Assembly (NCBI RefSeq): GCF_003858645.1
Contig: NZ_RQJP01000003.1
Coordinates: forward strand, 992,001 to 1,056,000
Source of the DNA: Larkinella knui
GTDB taxonomy: Bacteria > Bacteroidota > Bacteroidia > Cytophagales > Spirosomataceae
Reading direction: 5' to 3'
DNA: 64,000 nt
The number at the start of each line of letters is the position of its first letter. The stretch's first letter is position 1. Shown piece after piece: positions 8,728 through 16,733 of the stretch. The position numbers and the translations under genes are program-made. The notes beneath the pieces are model-generated. The model was not told the origin of the DNA. It ran no database searches and saw only the letters and a program-made list of their open reading frames with translations.

Positions 8728-10194
8728 TCACCGCTCAGTGGCCATCTTTGCCCCCGATGGATTGCTCAACCGCCAGTTGGGCAATTCGTCCCGGGTGATC
8801 ACATCCTTATCGGTATAAACCGCTTTCAGTTGATCAACCGGCTGTTTTTTGATGTAATCGGCCCCGGTCCATACGGAAAACCACGACCACCAGGAACCGA
8901 ACGCCCGCACCTTATCGGGGTGCGGCAGATTGCCGGTTTCCGATAAGGTAACCAGCTTTTTACCGTTAAAAAGAGCCTGTGCATTGGCCCAGTTGCCGCT
9001 TAAGGTGGCCGTCGGGTCGGCGTAGCTATCCAGTCCGACCACATCGACGCAGGCATCGCCCGGATACCAGTCCGGGTTGATCGAATCGGTGCCGGTATAG
9101 ACCCAGATCAGGTTGTGAAGCTGGTGGTGATTGGTGAGCCGGTCATACAGCAACTTCCAAAGCTCTTTGAACGGCCCGGCGCCTTTAGCTCCCCACCAGA
9201 ACCAGCCACCCGACGCTTCGTGCAGCGGTCGCCAGAGCACGGGGATATCGACGGCCTGAAATTTTTTGAGTTCCCCGGCAATCGTGTCAATGTCGCGGAG
9301 CAGTAGCTGGTATCTCTCGCTATTCCTGTCGGCCAGCGCCGTAGCCAGATCGAAGGTCGTGGCTTTCGTGTAAAAACCGCTCCACCAAAGTTTGTCGGGG
9401 GCTTGATCGATCAAATCAGTGGGCGCATTCCAGTGCCAGAGCAGGCTAACGATGCCGCGCCCCTCCCCTTTCCGGGCCCAGGCAATGCAGGCTTCGCTGG
9501 ATCGCTGCGGAGTCGCGCCGTTCTGAACGCGGCTGGGTGAATAGTCGATCAGGTCAAATGCGCCGATGGCGGGTTCTTTACCGGTTTTTTCCAGAATATA
9601 TTCCACCTCATCCTGCTGCCCCGAAAGCACTTTGCTGCCATATTGGTCGACCAGATACGCAAACAAGGCTCTGGTCGAAGCGGTTGCCTGTGGATCGGCC
9701 AGGGTTTTCGGCGGCTTTGCGGGCAACGCGACTGTCGTTGGTGTCAGCTGAAGGTAATCGATGCTGAAATAGCCCCAACCCCGAAAAATGGTGATGGTAT
9801 TCTGTCCCGGCTGCAATTGAAAAATACCGGTTTTAGCCAGACCAAAACCGGTATTTTGCTTGAGCGTTCCGCTGGCCTTCTCGTCATTCACCTGAAAATC
9901 AACGCCTTTATCACCCGAAGGCGATGCGTATCCGATGGCTAACTCATACAGGCCCGCGGTGGCCTCAAACGTCAGTGTCAGTTTGTCGGTCGCATCATCG
10001 AACCCCGTGACGTAGCCGGTTCCGGAAAAACCGGCTGTTGATTTGGTAACTTCCACGCCGGACAGAATGCCGGTTTCCGCTTCGATCTGAACGGTTTTTG
10101 GACCGGGTTTGGCCGGATTCGCCGGTTTATCGGGTGTGCAACCCAGCAGGCTGATCAGAAAAATCCTGAATACCCGCTTACGAAGTCTGAACAT
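8728..10194 (-). CDS. GH26 beta-mannanase lipoprotein with N-terminal CBM35-like module
   Basis: The protein has 488 residues: a short lipoprotein signal with lipobox LLGC (Cys at about residue 19), a CBM35/CBM6-like beta-sandwich (about residues 35-150, starting IEAETG and ending YFSIDYLQL), and a GH26 barrel (about residues 165-475). The acid/base Glu is in WRPLHEASGGWFWWG and the nucleophile Glu in TLSETG, both canonical for GH26. It would cleave beta-1,4-mannan at the cell surface. It is the last minus-strand gene after SusC, SusD and the TIG lipoprotein, and its 3' end converges on the acetylesterase gene with a gap of only 29 bases. Confidence 0.9.
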   Translation of the reverse strand: MFRLRKRVFRIFLISLLGCTPDKPANPAKPGPKTVQIEAETGILSGVEVTKSTAGFSGTGYVTGFDDATDKLTLTFEATAGLYELAIGYASPSGDKGVDFQVNDEKASGTLKQNTGFGLAKTGIFQLQPGQNTITIFRGWGYFSIDYLQLTPTTVALPAKPPKTLADPQATASTRALFAYLVDQYGSKVLSGQQDEVEYILEKTGKEPAIGAFDLIDYSPSRVQNGATPQRSSEACIAWARKGEGRGIVSLLWHWNAPTDLIDQAPDKLWWSGFYTKATTFDLATALADRNSERYQLLLRDIDTIAGELKKFQAVDIPVLWRPLHEASGGWFWWGAKGAGPFKELWKLLYDRLTNHHQLHNLIWVYTGTDSINPDWYPGDACVDVVGLDSYADPTATLSGNWANAQALFNGKKLVTLSETGNLPHPDKVRAFGSWWSWFSVWTGADYIKKQPVDQLKAVYTDKDVITRDELPNWRLSNPSGAKMATER

Positions 10195-10260
10195 TCCGAA
10201 TTAGATTTTCCGTATGAAGAGGCTATGAAATTCTATACTATTTACTTAGTTAAGAGCAAC

Positions 10261-10406
10261 TTACCCCGGAGGGGGTACCCTGTCAATAGGTAAAATTGCG
10301 TACGATACACAAGCCCCGGCGGGGCGTACTGATTAGAACACCCCGCCGGGGCTTAAGCGCTATGATGCAGCGGTTTTACTAGTAACAGTCAACCCCTCCG
10401 GGGTAA
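10261..10406. repeat. Nested palindromic repeat, family A copy 2
   Basis: The outer arms 10261-10276 and 10391-10406 (TTACCCCGGAGGGGGT and its near inverse) and the inner arms 10311-10324 and 10341-10354 (AAGCCCCGGCGGGG type) repeat the architecture at 2798-2986. It sits between the TIG lipoprotein gene and the GH26 gene on the same strand, so it may partly terminate or stabilize the upstream polycistronic message. Confidence 0.8.
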
Positions 10407-10418
10407 AACGATACACGG

Positions 10419-11501
10419 TTATTTGATCAGCATCAGGTCATCGAAATAGAACGTCTCGTCCTGTTTGTCGGGTCCCTGAATCCGGAAACCGACCTGCGTC
10501 AATTTCTTACCCGCCGACCAGAAATCCAGATCGGAAAGTTTGAGTTTGAAGTAATTCCAGACGCCAGCTTTCACATCGATCTTGTTTTTGTCAGCAAATT
10601 CGCCAAAACCGGCTTTGCTGGCATCGGTGGTCAGATACAGCGTGTAGTCGGCCGAAGCGCCTTTGATCCAGCCCGACACGTAGGTATAGTCCGCCGAGTA
10701 GGAAATCGCCGAGGTTGACCAGTTAGCAAAAGCGATCAGGTGCCAGTTTCCTTTCTGGAAGTTTTTCCCCACCGAAGCCGTGCCGGATTTGAACTCTTTC
10801 GTGGATATTGCCCCCGCATCACCCCATGAACCGTCCTGAAAACCAGCACCGTAGGTGTCGCCAAAGATCATATACGCCTTGTCGACGTTGACCAGTTCCT
10901 GGGTGGTTTTCAACAAACCCGTGCCGTTTACAATGTCCAGCGTAGCCCGGCTGGCCATCGTTGCCGGCATTTTAACGACCAGTTTCTTTTTCTCCTTGGA
11001 AACAATTGTGGCCGCATCCGGCGTACCGGTTAATTTCACCGACACCACATCGTCCAGATTATTGCCGGTAATGGTAATTTCCGAGCCCTTGGTAAAGTTA
11101 TAATTGGAAAAGTCCGTAACCGTCGGATAGGCCAGCACGCGAAACGGCACCGAAACCGTCTTGCCTTCACTGTTGGTAAACGTGACGTTCTGAACCCCGC
11201 CGACCACTTCGTCCGGCACCCGGAAAATCAGCGCCTGATCGGTATTCAGGGTCGGCTGAAAACCGGCGGGAACGTTCTGCTTTTCGAACACGATGCTGCG
11301 CATATCGCCCAGCCCCGAACCGGTCAGGGTCACAACGGTGCCGCCGGCGGCCGAGTCGGGAGCCAGTTTGGTGGCAACGGGCGTACCCGGTTTATACGGT
11401 GGCCGACCATCAGTATCTTCCTCGCAGGAACTCAGCACAAAACCCGTCACCAGGGTCAGCAATAACGAGCCCGCCAATTGATTGAATCGATTGAATATCA
11501 T
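10419..11501 (-). CDS. TIG/IPT-domain surface glycan-binding lipoprotein
   Basis: About 360 residues with lipobox LSSC near residue 25, so it is outer-surface anchored. Two IPT/TIG Ig-like domains follow (about residues 35-200; LAPDSAAGGTVVTLTGSGLGDMRSIVF and a second with GSEITITGNNLDDV). The C-terminal domain (about 205-360) has FQDGSWGD and DETFYFDDLMLIK. This is the layout of SGBP-B-type xyloglucan/mannan-binding proteins that capture glycan for SusCD. The frame could start at 11591, but that region is a hairpin; the ATG at 11501 gives a proper signal peptide. Confidence 0.82.
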   Translation of the reverse strand: MIFNRFNQLAGSLLLTLVTGFVLSSCEEDTDGRPPYKPGTPVATKLAPDSAAGGTVVTLTGSGLGDMRSIVFEKQNVPAGFQPTLNTDQALIFRVPDEVVGGVQNVTFTNSEGKTVSVPFRVLAYPTVTDFSNYNFTKGSEITITGNNLDDVVSVKLTGTPDAATIVSKEKKKLVVKMPATMASRATLDIVNGTGLLKTTQELVNVDKAYMIFGDTYGAGFQDGSWGDAGAISTKEFKSGTASVGKNFQKGNWHLIAFANWSTSAISYSADYTYVSGWIKGASADYTLYLTTDASKAGFGEFADKNKIDVKAGVWNYFKLKLSDLDFWSAGKKLTQVGFRIQGPDKQDETFYFDDLMLIK

Positions 11502-11529
11502 TGGATTGTTAAGTTTTTGTGAGCGACGT

Positions 11530-11587
11530 GAGAAAATAGACAAGAGAGAATAGAAAAAACCTTCCTTTATCTCTTGTCTATTCTCTC
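11530..11587. repeat. 18-bp hairpin between susD and the glycan-binding protein gene
   Basis: Arms 11530-11547 and 11570-11587 pair with one mismatch (AATAGACAAGAGA core). It lies in the intergenic space of a same-strand gene series, so it can act as partial terminator or mRNA stabilizer. It shares GACGTGAGA and ACAAGAGA words with the terminator at 979-1030. Confidence 0.7.
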
Positions 11588-11591
11588 CCAT

Positions 11592-13160
11592 CTATTTGTA
11601 ATACGGAACCGGATCTTTGCCCAACTCGGGGTCCTGCACAATCTCTCCGGACGGAATCGGCAGATACATCTTGTCTTCGGTGAAGTTGGTGACGTACGTA
11701 GCCCCGGTTACCGTCCCGCGATTCTGCTTTTCAATGATGGCCTTCGCTTTGGCAAAGCCCTGACGCTGAATATCATACCAGTAATCGCCTTCGAAGGCAA
11801 ATTCCACCCGGCGTTCGTGCAGGATCTGGTCCAGCGTGAGCGACGTCCGGGGTGACAGACCCGCCCGCGTCCGAACGGCATTCACCGCCTGGAGTGCTTT
11901 GGCATCCGATGTCGAAGCCGCGCCCGCCAGCGTAGCCTCCGCGTAAATCAGCAGAATGTCGGCATACCGCAGCAACACCACGTTGTTTCCCGAATTCTGG
12001 CCCAGAACCGGCTCCCCACCGAAGCTCTTGCCGGGACCGGCAAAGTATTTGAGAATGTTGGAGCGCGTCGGACTCAAACTGCCGCCGTCGGCCGTTGGCT
12101 GAAGTGTATCGTATTTGAAACCGTTGGCCATGAACGCGTTATATTTGGGAGCGTTGGCCCGTTGCGGTTTCCAGCTCGGATTGGTCCAGCCGTGTTCCAT
12201 GACCGACCACTTCCGGCGCAGATCACCAAATTCGTATTCTTTCAGGATATCCAGCGACGGAACGTACATTTCCCAGGCGTCGGCTTCGGCCGTACGGAGC
12301 GCACCGGCACCGCGATCCGGATTTTTCAGGTTACCGGTTCCCCAGGGATCCTGCGCCAGTTGGTGTTGAATCGAGAAGAGTGACTCGGAATTGTTGTTCA
12401 TGCTCATTTTGGTGAACATGCCCATGTAATCGCTCACCAGGCTGTATTTCCCGGAATTGATCACTTCTTCCGATTTCGCTTTGGCGTTCGCGTAGTCTTT
12501 GTTGTACAGATACAACTTGGCCATCATGCCTTTGGCGGCATATTTGGTCAGACGGCCCGGCACGTCGGTTTCGGGCAAACCGGCTTCGGCCAGTTGCAAT
12601 TCTTCCAGCGCAAACCGCAGAACGTCTTTTTGGAGGTAGCGCGGAATGTTGAAATTACCGGACAAAGCCGTTGCACCCGGATCGGTAATGATCGGCGCGG
12701 CACCCCACGTACGGGCGATGTAGAAATAAATCGTTCCGCGAATAAAATGACACTCCGCAATAGCCGGGTCCAGGTAAGCAGCCCCACCACCGGCGGCTTT
12801 TTTCTCCTCAAACGTTTTGATCATCACATTGGCGTACCCAATGATTTTGTAAAACGCGCCCCAGGAAGCACCGATGCGCTCGGAAGCCGACGAAACCGTG
12901 AAGTTCAGATAGTCTACATCGGTGTAGGTGAACATGTTGCCGGCCATTACATCGCCAATGGCGTCCTGCGCCCGGCTTTCGTAATTCCGCCAGGGCAAAC
13001 CGCTGTAGAGCGTGCTGGTTGCGGCCCGAACTTCGTCCGCGTTGTTGTAATAATTCCCGGTGGTTGTGCCCGACAGCGAGGGCCGCTCGATGAAATCCTC
13101 TTTGCAGGAAGACAGCAGCAGCGCCGAAATGGCCAGGGCATATATGGATTTTCGTTTCAT
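11592..13160 (-). CDS. SusD/RagB family starch-binding outer membrane lipoprotein
   Basis: The protein has 522 residues. A signal peptide with lipobox LSSC near residue 19 is followed by the TPR-rich SusD fold. Typical features are NYYNNADEVRAATSTLYSGLPW near the N-terminus, AECHFIRGTIYFYIARTWG, a middle RLTKYAAKGMMAKLYLYNKDYANAK, and the C-terminal NAVRTRAGL...ILHERRVEFAFEGDYWYDIQR. SusD lids the SusC barrel and helps deliver oligosaccharides, here probably mannan-derived as judged by the GH26 neighbour. It lies 94 bases downstream of susC on the same strand, with a hairpin between. Confidence 0.95.
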   Translation of the reverse strand: MKRKSIYALAISALLLSSCKEDFIERPSLSGTTTGNYYNNADEVRAATSTLYSGLPWRNYESRAQDAIGDVMAGNMFTYTDVDYLNFTVSSASERIGASWGAFYKIIGYANVMIKTFEEKKAAGGGAAYLDPAIAECHFIRGTIYFYIARTWGAAPIITDPGATALSGNFNIPRYLQKDVLRFALEELQLAEAGLPETDVPGRLTKYAAKGMMAKLYLYNKDYANAKAKSEEVINSGKYSLVSDYMGMFTKMSMNNNSESLFSIQHQLAQDPWGTGNLKNPDRGAGALRTAEADAWEMYVPSLDILKEYEFGDLRRKWSVMEHGWTNPSWKPQRANAPKYNAFMANGFKYDTLQPTADGGSLSPTRSNILKYFAGPGKSFGGEPVLGQNSGNNVVLLRYADILLIYAEATLAGAASTSDAKALQAVNAVRTRAGLSPRTSLTLDQILHERRVEFAFEGDYWYDIQRQGFAKAKAIIEKQNRGTVTGATYVTNFTEDKMYLPIPSGEIVQDPELGKDPVPYYK

Positions 13161-13179
13161 GACTTTTTCTATTGAGTGG

Positions 13180-13250
13180 TTGAGTGAATTAGTGATTGAG
13201 TGAATTAAACCTGATTTATCCGCTTTTCACTCAATCACTAATTCACTCAA
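13180..13250. repeat. Perfect 25-bp hairpin between susC and susD
   Basis: Arms 13180-13204 and 13226-13250 (GAGTGAATTAGTGATTGAGT type) are exact inverse complements around 21 bases. Being inside the SusC-SusD spacer, it probably sets the relative mRNA levels of the two genes by partial termination or 3'-end protection (inference). Confidence 0.75.
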
Positions 13251-13254
13251 TAAG

Positions 13255-16200
13255 TTAGAATTGTACGTTCGCGCCGATGGTAAACGTCCGCGGGTTCGGG
13301 TAGTGGCCCGTGTCTACGTTCATCAGCTTGATGCTGTTGTTAAAAGAGCCGATTTCAGGATCGTAGCCCGAATAATCCGTGAACGTTTTCAGGTTCTGAA
13401 TCGACCCGTAAATCCGCAGGTTCGTCATTTTCACCTTGCTCAACAGCGTTCTCGGAAGCCGGTACCCCAGCGTGATGTTCTGAATCCGCCAGTACGAAGC
13501 GTCTTCCACGTAGCGGTCCGACATGGCCGTGTTGTTCTTGTTGGTGGTCGTAAACCGGGGCAGCGCGCCGTCCGTGTTGGTTTCCGTATACCGGTCGTTC
13601 ACCGTGCGCATCTGGTTCGACCACGCATTGTTCAGACCTTCCAGTTGCCAGCGGAGGAAGTTATAGGCTTTGGCGCCCTGACTGCCCTGTAGGAAAAGTG
13701 AGAAATCGAAATCCTTGTACGTCAGTGAGTTGGTCAAACCCCAAGTAAATTTCGGGAGCGGACTACCAATGAACGTCAAGTCCTGGGCGTCGATTTTGCC
13801 GTCGCCGTTGATGTCTTTGTAGCGAATATCGCCCAGCCAGGTTTCGTTCTGATTCACCTTATAGCCAAACTGTGGCAGGCTCTTGTCCAGATCGGCCTGG
13901 GTGCGGAACAAGCCGTCGGTCACCAGCCCCCAGAACGAACCCACCGGATTGCCGGGCGTCGTGTGCGTGATCAGGTAGTTGTTGTAATACACTTTCCCAT
14001 CCAGCGCCGATGCGGCACTAGCCGCGCGGTCGTAGGTGTTTTTGAACTGGGTCAATACCGCATTGGTTTTCCAGGTGAAATCGCCTTTTTTGATGTTGGT
14101 GGTCGTGATGCCGATATCCACCCCGGTATTGGTCATCTGACCCGCGTTGCCCAACGGCGCTTTCAGGTCATCCCACTGGTCACCCACCCCGATCAGGTTC
14201 GGCCCGGTCAGGAAGATGATCATGTCGGACGTCACTTTCTTATACACATCGATGGTCGCGTCGATCCGCCCGTTCAGGAAACCCAGGTCAACACCGACAT
14301 TGGTGGTTTTGACCGATTCCCATTTCAGGTTCGGGTTCGGAATCCCGTTGATCATGTTGGACGAACCGAAGCCCACCGGACCTGAGAAAAACTGAACCGC
14401 GCCCACATACGCCGGGTTGGGTGCGCCACTCGGGAAATTCTGGTTACCAACGGTTCCGTAACCGGCCCGAACCTTCATGAAACTCAGCACGTTGGCCACA
14501 CTCCCTTTCATGAATTTCTCGTTCGAAACCGTCCAACCTGCCGACACGCCCGTGAAGTTCCCCCAGCGGTTGTTGGGCCCGAAGTTAGACGAGCCATCGG
14601 CGCGGAAACTGGCCGAAAGCGAATACCGGTCGTCGTAGGTATAGTTGGCGCGGGCAAACCAGGATTCCATCGCCCAGTGTCCTTTTCCACCGCTCAGCCC
14701 CCAGGTCGTCTGGTCGGAGCTACCGGTATTGAGGTCAAAAATATTGGCTTGCAAATCCACTTTCGTACCCGAAATCGACTGGTAATAAGACGATTGTGCC
14801 TGATGGCCTAAGGTGGCCTGAATACCGTGTTTACCAATGTACTTAGTGTAGTTCAAGTAGTTGGTAATCGAGTAGTAGTAACTATCCGAGCGCGAATCGA
14901 TCAGTTTGCTGCGGAACGACGTCCCGCCCACATTACCGGCTTTCTGGAAAGCAACGTTGTTGTCCTGCCCCAGCGAATACGAAAGTTCGTTCCGCAAACT
15001 CAGGTCTTTCATCAGTTGAAATTCGGCATACAGACTTCCGAACACGTTGTTGGAGGTCTTGGTATTGCCCCGGTACTGGCTGTTTCCGACGAGGTTGGCG
15101 TTGTTGTACTGCACCCCGCCGATGGTTTGACCACCCCCCCACGAACCGTCGAGGTTTTTCACCGGAATCAGCGGGCTGGTTGCGGCTCCCCACCAGATGG
15201 TTCCCTCGGCGGCATCGGCCAGCGACACATCCTGAATGCTGCGGGATACGTTGGCGCTCAGGCCAACTTTCGCCCAGCTTTTCAACTGGGTGTCCAGGCT
15301 AAACCGGCTCGAATACCGCTTGAAATTCGAACCCAGCAGGATGCCTTTGTTGTCGAAATAGTTCAGCGACAAATAATACGTGGTTTTGTCTTTCCCCCCC
15401 GAAAAGCTCAATTGCTGGTTATTGATCGTTCCGCGCTGGAACATCGCGTCCTGCCAGTCGGTCCCCCGGCCCAGCAACTCCGGATTTTTGAACTCGTCCG
15501 AAACCGGGTTGCCGATGATCGGGAGCACTTCGTTCTGATACCGGGCAAAATCCTGCAGATTCATCAGATCCAGCCGCCGGGCCACTTCCGAAACGCCGGT
15601 ATACATCTCGTAATTGATCTTGCCTTCGCCCTGCTTTCCTTTTTTGGTCGTGACCATAATCACCCCATTGGCGGCCTGAGAACCGTAAATGGCCTGCGCC
15701 GAAGCATCCTTCAACACATCGATGCTCTCGATGTCGTTGGGGTTCAGCATCGCCATCACACTATTTCCGGTCTGACCATCGCCCCCGCCCAGACCGGCAT
15801 AGCCCGTACTGTTGGACGTATTACCACCGACAAACGGTACGCCGTCGATCACAAACAGCGGATCGTTGCTGTTGATGGACGTCACACCCCGGACTTTTAC
15901 CGAAACCCCGCCACCGGGCTGACCGCCGTTGCTGGTTACCGTAACCCCGGCCGCTTTGCCTTGTAGTAACTGGTCGATCCCAGCCGCCGGAATGTCTTTC
16001 AGTTCGGCGGCTTTGATCGTCGTGATGGAGGACGTAACGTCGGAGCGTTTGGCGGTACCGTACCCAATCACCACGACTTCGTCCAGCGACTGGTCGTTCG
16101 GCAGCAGAATAATGGTCAGGTTGGTCCGGTTTCCAATCGTGACTTCCTGCGTTTTCATCCCGATGAACGAAATCACCAACACCGAAGCGCCCGACGGTGT

Positions 16201-16473
16201 ATTGATCGTAAACCGGCCTTCGGCATCCGTGGTGGTGCCTTGCGTTGTGCCTTTGACAGACACCGTTGCACCGGGGAGCGTGTTGCCTTTGTCGTCGGAA
16301 ACCACCCCTTTTACCAGGGCATTGACATCGGATTTGCCGACATTCGCATTCTTCAGTGACGCCATCACGACCCGGTTTTTCTCCGGAATTGCGACGGCAT
16401 TGGTTTGGATCTGAGCGTAGACATTCGTCCAGTAGCTCATCAGCAAAACCCCCGAAAGCACATGTTTTATCAT
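13255..16473 (-). CDS. SusC/RagA family TonB-dependent outer membrane transporter
   Basis: The protein has 1072 residues: a signal peptide (about 1-20), a carboxypeptidase-regulatory-like domain (about 50-125, VKGVVSDDKGNTLPGATVSVKG), the SusC signature DEVVVIGYGTAKRSDVT, a plug (QLLQGKAAGVTVTSNGGQPGGGVSVKVRGVTSINSN split over residues about 160-200), then the barrel ending in a Phe (ANVQF). It imports glycan fragments across the outer membrane using TonB energy. It is paired with SusD and predicted mannan-active enzymes. No STN/FecR-interacting domain is present, so ECF anti-sigma signalling is unlikely. Confidence 0.95.
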   Translation of the reverse strand: MIKHVLSGVLLMSYWTNVYAQIQTNAVAIPEKNRVVMASLKNANVGKSDVNALVKGVVSDDKGNTLPGATVSVKGTTQGTTTDAEGRFTINTPSGASVLVISFIGMKTQEVTIGNRTNLTIILLPNDQSLDEVVVIGYGTAKRSDVTSSITTIKAAELKDIPAAGIDQLLQGKAAGVTVTSNGGQPGGGVSVKVRGVTSINSNDPLFVIDGVPFVGGNTSNSTGYAGLGGGDGQTGNSVMAMLNPNDIESIDVLKDASAQAIYGSQAANGVIMVTTKKGKQGEGKINYEMYTGVSEVARRLDLMNLQDFARYQNEVLPIIGNPVSDEFKNPELLGRGTDWQDAMFQRGTINNQQLSFSGGKDKTTYYLSLNYFDNKGILLGSNFKRYSSRFSLDTQLKSWAKVGLSANVSRSIQDVSLADAAEGTIWWGAATSPLIPVKNLDGSWGGGQTIGGVQYNNANLVGNSQYRGNTKTSNNVFGSLYAEFQLMKDLSLRNELSYSLGQDNNVAFQKAGNVGGTSFRSKLIDSRSDSYYYSITNYLNYTKYIGKHGIQATLGHQAQSSYYQSISGTKVDLQANIFDLNTGSSDQTTWGLSGGKGHWAMESWFARANYTYDDRYSLSASFRADGSSNFGPNNRWGNFTGVSAGWTVSNEKFMKGSVANVLSFMKVRAGYGTVGNQNFPSGAPNPAYVGAVQFFSGPVGFGSSNMINGIPNPNLKWESVKTTNVGVDLGFLNGRIDATIDVYKKVTSDMIIFLTGPNLIGVGDQWDDLKAPLGNAGQMTNTGVDIGITTTNIKKGDFTWKTNAVLTQFKNTYDRAASAASALDGKVYYNNYLITHTTPGNPVGSFWGLVTDGLFRTQADLDKSLPQFGYKVNQNETWLGDIRYKDINGDGKIDAQDLTFIGSPLPKFTWGLTNSLTYKDFDFSLFLQGSQGAKAYNFLRWQLEGLNNAWSNQMRTVNDRYTETNTDGALPRFTTTNKNNTAMSDRYVEDASYWRIQNITLGYRLPRTLLSKVKMTNLRIYGSIQNLKTFTDYSGYDPEIGSFNNSIKLMNVDTGHYPNPRTFTIGANVQF

Positions 16474-16661
16474 AATTTGTGAAATAAAGGGACAAAAAAG
16501 TGGTCACTCCCGAAAAAGCTGCGCTTTGAGAGTAGGAATAAAAAAACGGTTTAATGAGAAAAATCAGACCTTGTGCGGGCGAGGTGCCCGGTCAGTTCAG
16601 AACAGTTTGTTCGGCATGGCCTTAAAACTTCGGTTAAGCGTTTGGGATCAAATTATCAGAC
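16474..16661. other. Spacer upstream of susC
   Basis: The stretch between the susC start and the palindrome at 16662 contains no plausible gene. It should hold the susC promoter, but no convincing -7/-33 pair was picked out by eye. Confidence 0.4.
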
Positions 16662-16732
16662 TGCCCCCAACCCCTTAAAGGGGACTTAAGCAGCTGGATT
16701 TTTAAAGTCCCCTTTAGGGGGCTGGGGGTAAC
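16662..16732. repeat. Imperfect palindrome with CCCCTTAAAGGGG core
   Basis: The arms at about 16662-16689 and 16701-16732 pair with a few mismatches (CCCCCAACCCC... versus ...GGGGCTGGGGGT). It lies immediately after the stop of the histidine kinase gene at 16734 and before the susC promoter region. It is probably a terminator that isolates the regulator operon from the transport operon. Confidence 0.7.
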
Positions 16733-16733
16733 A

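Noticed and set aside
14827-15966. 379-codon plus-strand open frame opposite SusC
   Set aside because: Antisense shadow of SusC, no independent signal.
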